Made by a program: the position numbers and the translations under genes. Under the pieces are notes generated by a model that saw nothing but the letters and a program-made list of their open reading frames with translations, did not search any database and was not told where the DNA came from. This document shows, in pieces, positions 6,797 through 12,165 of a stretch of 12,165 nt of DNA (position 1 is the first letter of the stretch; every line of letters starts with the position of its first letter). Source of the stretch: Caldisericota bacterium (GTDB taxonomy: Bacteria; Caldisericota; Caldisericia; Cryosericales; Cryosericaceae); assembly GCA_026390285.1 (NCBI GenBank), contig JAPLGH010000050.1:1-12165 (forward strand). Reading direction: 5' to 3'.

Positions 6797-6979
6797 CTAG
6801 TCGAACAGTCCGAGTGAACAGGAGCGGACCCGTATGTGCAGCAAGTCGCAAGCCTTGCCCACGACTTTGGGGTCGACGTTCAAGTTGCGGGCAATGGCCA
6901 GAGCCTTGCCACAATCGATAAATCCGTCGGTCGCTGCCTTGAGTAGTTCATCGCGGACTTTCTGTGCGATTTCTTCCAT
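6797..6979 (-). CDS. 60-residue helix-turn-helix-like protein with C-terminal CxLGxF
   Basis: This small protein seems to have three or four helices: about 2-16, 23-32 and 37-47, followed by a short strand. The helix-turn-helix-like part spans about 20-47. Cysteines lie at C23, C44 and C54, and the protein ends in RSCSLGLFD. I recall a family of similar small proteins in anaerobic bacteria ending in CQLGxF-type tails, but cannot name it or give a function. I chose the ATG at 6979 because GGAGG (6985-6989) is exactly 5 nt upstream; the longer frame from 7027 adds 16 unlike residues. It lies between the MobB-like NTPase (72 nt upstream) and the DUF1461 gene (same frame, 3 nt after its stop), so the three are probably co-transcribed. 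DNA binding or partnership with the NTPase is inference. Confidence 0.72.
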   Translation of the reverse strand: MEEIAQKVRDELLKAATDGFIDCGKALAIARNLNVDPKVVGKACDLLHIRVRSCSLGLFD

Positions 6980-7051
6980 GAGGACCTCCTGGATCCTGAT
7001 TCTGCAGGCTGTGGAGACTAATAACATAGTGTGTCATGAGGCGGTGCATTT

Positions 7052-7744
7052 TCAAGTGGAGCGCAGGAGTGGAAAAAGGTCGAGGACGGCCGCCTCGACC
7101 GTCTCAATGAACGTAGTGTCCTCTACAGACCCCGAGACTTCAGTCGCGCGGGGATTCCAGTCCCTCAGGATTGCAAGAAGGGCTGCCTCTTCGGGCTCAG
7201 TACAGCCAGGGAACCTGTTCACGACGAGCAGGTCCGCGCGGGCAGCCATGATGCTCATGTTGGTCTTGGCGCTCTGCAGCAGGGGGCAGCGCAGAACATA
7301 CATGGAGCGCGACCTGTCTGGCACCGATGAGCAGTTGCCTTCAATAAGGACGCGTGTGTCCACGGGCCACTGCCGAATTGTCAGGGCCACCGCATCCTCT
7401 GTTTCCTGGTGGGGCCCGTCGAGGAGGATAATGTCGCGCAATGGGCGGAGCCAGGGAGAACGCTCCGACTGACTCAGGCGTCCCGTATCGCCTCCTTCCA
7501 AGGGCAGCGTTCCTGCTGCAAGTGAGTGTGTTGCGAGGTGCAGACTGTGGCGCGACAGCTTGATATACGCGTCAAACGGAAGGTCCCGTACAAGCGATCG
7601 ACAGATTGTGGTCTTGCCCGAGTGACCTGAGGCCGAATGAACGACCAGAATCGAACGGGCATCAGACGGTGTACCAGTCTGTTCCTCAGGCTCTGTGCTC
7701 TGCTGAGTCGTGCCTTGCGCGCTCGTTTCGATAGCGTGTTGCAT
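7052..7744 (-). CDS. P-loop NTPase, MobB-like (SIMIBI class)
   Basis: This 230-residue protein opens with a hydrophilic Q/T/E-rich tail (1-29). A nucleotide-binding domain follows, with the P-loop ASGHSGKTT (38-46), which fits the [AG]-x4-GK-[ST] pattern. Downstream are YIKLSRHSLH (K62, like the lysine region of MobB), LLDGP (107-111), VLIEGN (132-137; MobB-type proteins have a similar E-G) and LLVVNRF (172-178). These suggest a small GTP/ATP-dependent accessory factor of the MobB/SIMIBI class. The substrate and pathway are unknown, and no molybdenum-cofactor gene is present in the window. I chose the ATG at 7744, with GGAGG (7750-7754) 5 nt upstream. It is divergent from the response regulator and leads the set with the 60-residue protein and the DUF1461 protein. 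Confidence 0.8.
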   Translation of the reverse strand: MQHAIETSAQGTTQQSTEPEEQTGTPSDARSILVVHSASGHSGKTTICRSLVRDLPFDAYIKLSRHSLHLATHSLAAGTLPLEGGDTGRLSQSERSPWLRPLRDIILLDGPHQETEDAVALTIRQWPVDTRVLIEGNCSSVPDRSRSMYVLRCPLLQSAKTNMSIMAARADLLVVNRFPGCTEPEEAALLAILRDWNPRATEVSGSVEDTTFIETVEAAVLDLFPLLRST

Positions 7745-7805
7745 TGGTACCTCCAAGGTCCGGCTTGTGGGTGTTCCCAAGGCTTTCGGCCCCCTATTCC
7801 ACGAA

Positions 7806-7847
7806 TTGCTTTTTGTCCGGATGCTTACATACTACTCAGTTAGAGTA
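7806..7847 (+). promoter_or_regulatory. Candidate promoter/operator in the divergent region
   Basis: The 185-bp gap between the P-loop gene and the response regulator holds a moderate plus-strand promoter: TTGCTT (7806-7811), 16 nt, then CATACT (7828-7833). Overlapping its 3' side is an interrupted inverted repeat, TACTC-AGTTA-GAGTA (7833-7847), suitable for a dimeric repressor. The rest of the gap shows nothing more I can name. Confidence 0.4.
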
Positions 7848-7918
7848 CTGTTGGGAGTGCGGTTGCTCGTGCATGTCCGCGCGTTCGTTGGAAGCGGGCG
7901 ATGAACAGGGACAGAACC

Positions 7919-7924
7919 AGGAGG
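7919..7924 (+). promoter_or_regulatory. Ribosome binding site fixing the GTG start of the HD-GYP regulator
   Basis: AGGAGG lies exactly 5 nt before the GTG at 7930. Upstream in-frame starts (ATG at 7873, ATG at 7744) have no ribosome binding site and would add residues unlike any receiver domain. Confidence 0.8.
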
Positions 7925-7929
7925 TGCTC

Positions 7930-9273
7930 GTGGAACGAAAGGTCCTGGTAGTTGACGACGACGTCGAAAGCCTGCGTCTGTATGGAGACATGCTCCGACG
8001 AGCGGGCTATGCTGCCGTCACCGCGAGCACGGGCTGGGAAGGCATCGACCTGGCCGTCAAGGAACAGCCCGGGCTGATCCTGCTGGACCTCCGGCTCCCG
8101 GACATCACGGGCCTGACCGTCCTTGAAACTCTGCGAACGGCTCTGTCGACTAAGAACATCCCCATTATCGTCGTGTCTGCCATCAGCAAGGACGACGACG
8201 TCATGAAGGCGATGCAGATGGGAGCGTTTGACTACGTTGTCAAACCCATCACCTACGACGACATGATTCGCAGGGTTGAACTGGTCTTTTTCTCCCATGA
8301 ACGTCAGGGAGAAGGTGACCAGGCACCTGTGCTCATCGTAGAGGACAGCACAATCGATGGGGCATCGCTGTCAGAGCAGCTGACCAGCTGGGGATACCAG
8401 GTTACGTGGGTGCAGACAGGCAGGGAAGGCATCGCGCAGGCTGCTACCGGCAACTTCGACGTCATTCTGATGGACGGACTTCTGCCCGACATCAACGGGT
8501 TCGAAGTGGTGAAGGAAATCCGCGCGACGGAGCGGCCGGGAACGACGCCAATCATTATGTTGACAGTGCTTTCAGGGCTCGTGGACAAGCTCAAGGGGTT
8601 CGAGAGTGGTGTCGACGAGTTTCTCAACAAGCCTGTATCGTGGGAAGAACTGCGCATACGCATAGGTTCCCTGACGCGACTGCGGGGGATGAGTAAGCAG
8701 CGCTTTGCGCTGTCGGAGGTTGTTGGAGTCATCACGAACGCCATCGAACTGGCGGAGGCTACCGAGCCACGTCACAATCAGAAGGTCGCAAGCATCAGCG
8801 TCATTCTGGGCAAGAGATTGGGCGTCCAGGGACACGGGTTGTGGGTCCTGGAGATGGCCGGTTCGCTGCACGATGTTGGCAAGCTGGTGGTGCGGAGAGA
8901 AGTCCTCTTCAAGCCGGGCAAGCTCGATTCTTCTGAGTGGGCCGAGATGCAGCGGCACAGCGAATACGGGGAAAAGATCATAAGACCCATACATGGATTT
9001 GGCGAGATAGCTGATATCGTTCGACATCATCATGAAAAGGCGGACGGTTCGGGATATCCTGACCATCTGAAGGGCGACCAGGTATCTCTGTTTGTACGGA
9101 TCGTTGGTGTGTCTGACAGCTATGAGGCGCTGACGAGCGATCGCCCATACCGGCCGGCATTCCCACGCGATCAGGCTCTTGAGATCCTTCGCAGGGAGAC
9201 GGACGAGGGACGCTGGGATCCACAGGTCATCGCGGCGCTGTCGTCTTCTCTCGACGAACTCGACAATCTGTAA
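7930..9273 (+). CDS. Response regulator: two receiver domains plus HD-GYP phosphodiesterase
   Basis: This 447-residue signalling protein has a REC1-REC2-HD-GYP layout. REC1 (about 4-118) has the acidic cluster D9/D10, phosphoacceptor D53 in LLDLRLPD, S83 and K105. REC2 (about 133-250) has E138/D139, D182 in LMDGLLPD, T212 and K234. Both look phosphorylatable. The HD-GYP domain (about 265-445) has H314-D315-x-G-K318, H343, H366-H368 followed by DGSGYP (372-377), and D396, a full set for a metal-dependent c-di-GMP phosphodiesterase. No histidine kinase gene is nearby. GTG start after AGGAGG at 5 nt. It leads a run with the thiamine-binding-type gene (35 nt later) and two radical SAM genes, suggesting shared transcription. 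Enzyme activity is inferred from motifs. Confidence 0.93.
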   Translation: MERKVLVVDDDVESLRLYGDMLRRAGYAAVTASTGWEGIDLAVKEQPGLILLDLRLPDITGLTVLETLRTALSTKNIPIIVVSAISKDDDVMKAMQMGAFDYVVKPITYDDMIRRVELVFFSHERQGEGDQAPVLIVEDSTIDGASLSEQLTSWGYQVTWVQTGREGIAQAATGNFDVILMDGLLPDINGFEVVKEIRATERPGTTPIIMLTVLSGLVDKLKGFESGVDEFLNKPVSWEELRIRIGSLTRLRGMSKQRFALSEVVGVITNAIELAEATEPRHNQKVASISVILGKRLGVQGHGLWVLEMAGSLHDVGKLVVRREVLFKPGKLDSSEWAEMQRHSEYGEKIIRPIHGFGEIADIVRHHHEKADGSGYPDHLKGDQVSLFVRIVGVSDSYEALTSDRPYRPAFPRDQALEILRRETDEGRWDPQVIAALSSSLDELDNL

Positions 9274-9308
9274 TTTGCCCCTGTTGGGCGGGAAAGGAAG
9301 GTTGTTTC

Positions 9309-9566
9309 GTGAACGTTGAAGTCCAGGCAATTCTGTTTCCGTACGACGGTTTGAGAACGGCAGCGGTGATCAAGGAGTTCGAGAGTGCGCTCGAAGCAGC
9401 CGGCGTACGGTGTGTCGTTGGCAACATGGCCGTGAGCTGCTATGGCGAAATGGACACAGTCCTGACCACCATCAGCAAGGCATATCAGGCTATTGCAGCT
9501 GTTGACAGGCTCAGTGTTTCCCTCGTCATTGCCAACGATATGCCCCAGATAGGACGGAAGACCTGA
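9309..9566 (+). CDS. MTH1187/YkoF-like (thiamine-binding, DUF77) family protein
   Basis: This 85-residue alpha/beta protein has the family pattern: a first strand (VEVQAILFP), a helix with GV at its end (about 20-32), a second strand leading to MAVSCYGEMD, then a helix (DTVLTTISKAYQAI) and a last strand with R-x-SVSLVI. This matches the ferredoxin-like MTH1187/YkoF group, known to bind thiamine or related pyrimidines in some members. It has no membrane segment or signal peptide, so it is a cytoplasmic binding protein. The GTG at 9309 has AAAGGAAG 8 nt upstream. It lies 35 nt after the HD-GYP gene and 5 nt before the first radical SAM gene, so it is in one operon with both. Ligand and role here are inference. 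Confidence 0.75.
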   Translation: MNVEVQAILFPYDGLRTAAVIKEFESALEAAGVRCVVGNMAVSCYGEMDTVLTTISKAYQAIAAVDRLSVSLVIANDMPQIGRKT

Positions 9567-9571
9567 GAGAT

Positions 9572-10405
9572 ATGGTCTTCAACTGCGTCCCCGGCCGAAC
9601 CCTTTCCGTGTCTGTCACGGGCCAGGAGTGCGCACTGCGCTGCAACCACTGCGGTGGACATTACCTGCAGCACATGATTCCGGTTGCCGCGGCCCGCCAG
9701 GTGCTTGAATCTGGAAAGTACCGCAGCATCCTGCTGTCTGGCGGAAGTGATGTCCGTGGGCGCCTGCCCCTGACGGAGCACCTGGCCTTCATCACGTGGG
9801 TCCATGAACAGGGAATACGTATCAACGCTCACGTCGGCCTGCAGTCGGACGAGGATATTCAGGTATTGTCCCCCCTGTTCAACAAGGTATCTCTCGACTA
9901 TGTGTGGGACACTGCAACGATCCACGACGTCTATCACCTGCAACGGTCTGGCGCCGACTACCTGCACGCAGCCTGTGGCTGGACAGATGCGTTCCGGGCG
10001 GCGGGCGGTCTGGAGGAACTGGCATCTGCAAAGCAGCGGGTCAACCTCCACCTTACGGTTGGTCTCAAGGGCGGTGTCGTCGTCGGAGAATATGGGGCGA
10101 TCGATTCGCTCGTCGCGTTTCAGCCGGCGTCGCTGATCTTCCTGGTTCTCATTCCCACGGAGGGGACGGTCTATGCGGACGTTCCCATCGTCCCCATCGA
10201 TGCCGTGGAGTCAGTGTTCGCCTATGCAAGGCTGAAGTTGCCGTCCACAGACCTCGTGTTGGGCTGCATGCACCCCAGAGCGGGCGGCTACGGTGAGCAG
10301 CTGGCACATCTGGCGGGGAAGTACCAGTTCCGGGGTGTTGTCGGCGAGAAGTTCAGGACACAGGACGGGGAACAGGTGGAGGAGTGCTGTGTCTTCTACC
10401 GGTAA
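9572..10405 (+). CDS. Radical SAM protein, likely LipS1-type lipoyl synthase component
   Basis: This 277-residue radical SAM enzyme has its [4Fe-4S] motif C20-x3-C24-x2-C27 in the context VTGQECALRCNHCGGHY, with YLQHM after it. LLSGGSD (54-60) is the SAM-binding GGE-like segment. Later come C135 in AACGW, C232 in LGCMHPR, and a C-terminal C272-C273 pair in EECCVFYR. From memory the SVTG-x-x-C-x3-C-x-HCGG-x-YL opening and the CC tail match the LipS1 group, one half of the two-protein lipoyl synthase first shown in Thermococcus kodakarensis; this is recognition, not a search. The name order (LipS1 versus LipS2) could be swapped. The start has only a weak ribosome binding site 5 nt after the preceding gene, so coupling is likely. 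The second radical SAM gene follows after 36 nt. Confidence 0.75.
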   Translation: MVFNCVPGRTLSVSVTGQECALRCNHCGGHYLQHMIPVAAARQVLESGKYRSILLSGGSDVRGRLPLTEHLAFITWVHEQGIRINAHVGLQSDEDIQVLSPLFNKVSLDYVWDTATIHDVYHLQRSGADYLHAACGWTDAFRAAGGLEELASAKQRVNLHLTVGLKGGVVVGEYGAIDSLVAFQPASLIFLVLIPTEGTVYADVPIVPIDAVESVFAYARLKLPSTDLVLGCMHPRAGGYGEQLAHLAGKYQFRGVVGEKFRTQDGEQVEECCVFYR

Positions 10406-10432
10406 ACCCGCTGTCGGTCTTCGCTCTGAGAT

Positions 10433-10436
10433 GGAG
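10433..10436 (+). promoter_or_regulatory. Ribosome binding site fixing the GTG start of the second radical SAM gene
   Basis: GGAG at 10433-10436 lies 5 nt before the GTG at 10442. A GTG at 10436 in the same frame would overlap this site, so the start two codons later is preferred. Confidence 0.6.
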
Positions 10437-10441
10437 TGACT

Positions 10442-11509
10442 GTGGTTCGGGCAAGCATCGGCACACTGACCGTCCTGGGCCTGCGCGACATTCGAATGGA
10501 CGCCGCGCCCACAACGGCGTATCTCATGATCGGCGGACGGTGCTCCAGTGACTGTGCGTATTGTGGTCAAGGACGGAGCGTTGCTGGCGACCACAGTCGG
10601 CTTTCGCGCATCAGTTGGCCAGAGGTTGACGAAGATCAGCTGATCGCGGCATTTGTTGCTCATCCCGGAGCATTTCAGAGAGTCTGTTTCCAGGCGACAG
10701 CTTCACGCGGAGTGTTCAGGCAGTTGCTGTCGCTCGTACAGCGGATCCATCAGGCAAGTGGGCTGCCCGTCTCCGTGTCGTACAGAGTGACAAGGGATGA
10801 GGAGGCAGAGCAGTTGCTTGATGCTGGCGTGGAGCGCATTGGCGTTGCCATCGACTGCTGCTCTGAACAACTCTATCCCACCATTCGAGGCGGAACGCTG
10901 GCGGATGCGAAGTCGCTGGTCAAGAGCCTGTCGGAGAAGTATCCCGGCCGCGTAACGACGCATTTGATCATAGGCCTTGGAGAGGACGAGATGGAGGCCT
11001 CCGAGCTGATGCTCGACATGCGTCACGCTGGCGTGCTTGTATCTTTGTTCGCATTCACCCCCGTCCAGGGGACGCAGATGGAACATGGGAGCCCGCCGCC
11101 GCTGCTTGCATATCGCAAGCTCCAGTTCCTGCTGGGGCTACTGGACTGGGAGGATGAGGAACATTTCTGTGTCGCGTACGATGCCAAGAACGGCATTCAT
11201 AGCTTTGGCCTCAACGAAGCGCAGATGCGGTCATTCCTGAACAGGCACTTCCTGTTTGTGACGCATGGATGCCCTGGATGCAACAGACCGTTCTATACAG
11301 AGGTCCCTGGCGGCACCATGTTCAACTTTCCGAACATACCTGCCGAAACGGCGCAAGGAGAGATTGACCAGTTCATCCAAGATTTGAAGACAGATGGTTT
11401 TGAGTTTGCAGAGGGACAGAATGGCGAGGGAGAAGGCAGTCTCACGGGAGACATGTTGGACTACGTTGGTGATGAGGAGAGCCTGAGCCCCCGACCTGAC
11501 AGCCGATGA
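10442..11509 (+). CDS. Radical SAM protein, likely LipS2-type lipoyl synthase component
   Basis: This 355-residue BioB-like radical SAM enzyme has its cluster motif C34-x3-C38-x2-C41 in AYLMIGGRCSSDCAYCGQ. A TIM-barrel-like core follows: FQATAS (83-88), GVERIGVAIDC (129-139) and the THLIIGLGE segment (173-181). The C-terminal block has C277-x2-C280 in HGCPGCNRPFY, then VPGG and FNFP, which could hold an auxiliary cluster or zinc. Residues after about 320 are acidic, low in complexity and probably flexible. The NRP-x-Y and PGG-x-x-x-NFP context recalls LipS2-type proteins, partners of the protein encoded just upstream. Biotin synthase and HydE are less likely, since their own Cys contexts differ and no such pathway genes are nearby. 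The run ends at the shared terminator. Confidence 0.75.
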   Translation: MVRASIGTLTVLGLRDIRMDAAPTTAYLMIGGRCSSDCAYCGQGRSVAGDHSRLSRISWPEVDEDQLIAAFVAHPGAFQRVCFQATASRGVFRQLLSLVQRIHQASGLPVSVSYRVTRDEEAEQLLDAGVERIGVAIDCCSEQLYPTIRGGTLADAKSLVKSLSEKYPGRVTTHLIIGLGEDEMEASELMLDMRHAGVLVSLFAFTPVQGTQMEHGSPPPLLAYRKLQFLLGLLDWEDEEHFCVAYDAKNGIHSFGLNEAQMRSFLNRHFLFVTHGCPGCNRPFYTEVPGGTMFNFPNIPAETAQGEIDQFIQDLKTDGFEFAEGQNGEGEGSLTGDMLDYVGDEESLSPRPDSR

Positions 11510-11519
11510 CTCCTTATGC

Positions 11520-11558
11520 TGTGACAAAGCCCCGACACCGCGTCGGGGCTTTGTCACA
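11520..11558. terminator. Bidirectional terminator between convergent radical SAM and parB genes
   Basis: A 17-bp perfect stem (11520-11536 and 11542-11558, core AAAGCCCCGAC / GTCGGGGCTTT) surrounds a 5-nt loop. The symmetrical AAA...TTT arms provide a short T run in either direction, serving both converging genes. Confidence 0.85.
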
Positions 11559-11575
11559 GACGGTGGCCATGGAGC

Positions 11576-12165
11576 TCAACTTGGAGTACTGTCCTCGTTA
11601 CTGGTCTCCTCCTGCGAATTCAGAATGCCGAGGATCCGCAGCAGGTCTTCCTGGTTGAAGTAGCTGATCTCAATGACGCCTTTGTTGACTCGTCCACGTA
11701 TGTTGACGCGTGTGGCCAGCAGTTTCTGCATGGTTTCCTGGATGTTGCTCAGCGCCTCGTCACGCACAACGCCTGCGCGGGGTTTCTTTGTCAGCAGGCG
11801 CCGCACAAGTGCTTCCGTCTGACGGACCGACAGCTGTCTGCTGATTACCTCTGCCAGTGCCGAGCTCAATTGTCTCTCGTCCTTGAGCGATAGAAGTGCG
11901 CGGGCATGCCCGGCGCTGATGGTCCCATTATCCAGGGCATTGCGCGCGGTCTCCGGAAGGTCCAGAAGGCGGATGAGATTGGCAACCGTGCTCCGGTCCT
12001 TGCCGAGGCGCTGCGCGAGTTCTTCCTGGGTTGTCCCGAACTTGGTGAGGTAGTTGCTGAAGGAGATGGCGACTTCGATTGGCGACAGGTCCTCGCGTTC
12101 CAGGTTCTCCGAGAGTGCGATCTCCATTGTCGTGCGGTCATCGAGTTCGCGGACTGTCACAGGAA
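11576..12165 (-). CDS. parB: ParB/Spo0J chromosome-partitioning protein, N-terminus outside the window
   Basis: The visible part is about 196 residues and continues past the right edge. The frame is open to the last base and reads P-V-T-V-R-E-L-D, which in ParB follows the GERR-x-RA CTP-binding box; that box is therefore off the window. Visible are the ENLEREDLSPIE segment (box III), a helix-turn-helix (TTQEELAQRLGKDRSTVANL) that reads parS, the LDLP linker and GHARALL, and the C-terminal dimerisation region ending near GVIEISYFNQEDLLRIL. ParB spreads from parS sites and works with the ATPase ParA in chromosome segregation. The GTG at 12160 falls inside the conserved region and is not the start. 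The gene converges on the radical SAM run and shares its terminator. Confidence 0.95.
   Translation of the reverse strand, partial: PVTVRELDDRTTMEIALSENLEREDLSPIEVAISFSNYLTKFGTTQEELAQRLGKDRSTVANLIRLLDLPETARNALDNGTISAGHARALLSLKDERQLSSALAEVISRQLSVRQTEALVRRLLTKKPRAGVVRDEALSNIQETMQKLLATRVNIRGRVNKGVIEISYFNQEDLLRILGILNSQEETSNEDSTPS

Noticed and set aside
6980..7051. TTGAAA and TATGTT as a promoter for the 60-residue gene
   Set aside because: The spacing is 21 nt, too long for a normal promoter; the gene is more simply co-transcribed with the NTPase.
7744..7929. Longer N-terminus for the HD-GYP regulator
   Set aside because: The added residues are cysteine-rich and unlike a receiver domain, no ribosome binding site precedes them, and they would cross the divergent promoter region.
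9275..9293. Small GCCC/GGGC hairpin after the HD-GYP gene as a terminator
   Set aside because: The stem is only 4-5 bp with no T run, and the next gene follows at once in the same direction.

Overview
The window is bacterial chromosome with dense, conventionally organised coding. Nearly every gene has a GGAGG-type ribosome binding site about 5-8 nt from its start, GTG starts are common, and base composition is moderately GC-rich. It carries no rRNA, tRNA, CRISPR array, insertion sequence or phage gene, and no stretch over 300 bases lacks a gene. The gene set suggests a free-living bacterium: ParB, HtrA, rhomboid, SurE, MTA phosphorylase, HD-GYP response regulator, and a pair of radical SAM proteins of a type best known from archaea and anaerobic or thermophilic bacteria. 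A poorly sampled phylum of the Caldisericota/Cryosericota kind is my unverified impression; the sequence alone does not settle taxonomy.

Minus strand, transcribed from about 7744 down to 5. First come a P-loop NTPase resembling MobB (7744-7052), a 60-residue helix-turn-helix-like protein (6979-6797), and a DUF1461/TIGR01906-type membrane protein (6793-6161). A good promoter (TTGACC / TGGTATACT, 6138-6164) then drives a tight group: S-methyl-5'-thioadenosine phosphorylase (6084-5278), rhomboid protease (5274-4591), SurE nucleotidase (4580-3747) and a beta-CASP-type metallo-beta-lactamase (3708-2071). Next is a membrane-anchored HtrA protease (1954-647), preceded by a repeat-rich control region and closed by a clear hairpin terminator (592-616). 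Last is a small protein of possible PsbP/DcrB-like fold (460-5).

Plus strand, divergent from the P-loop gene across a 185-bp promoter region. A REC-REC-HD-GYP response regulator (7930-9273) is followed by an 85-residue MTH1187/YkoF-like thiamine-binding-family protein (9309-9566) and two different radical SAM proteins (9572-10405 and 10442-11509). The last two look like the LipS1/LipS2 pair, the two-protein lipoyl synthase that replaces LipA in some archaea and bacteria. The run ends at a 17-bp perfect hairpin shared with a convergent parB, whose 5' end lies outside the window.

The most interesting unit is the plus-strand operon. It joins a putative c-di-GMP phosphodiesterase regulator to a thiamine-type binding protein and a likely lipoate-assembly pair, so it may be a cofactor module under signal control. 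The minus-strand MTA phosphorylase-rhomboid-SurE-MBL group combines nucleotide salvage, RNA/nucleotide turnover and membrane proteolysis, with HtrA beside it for envelope quality control.
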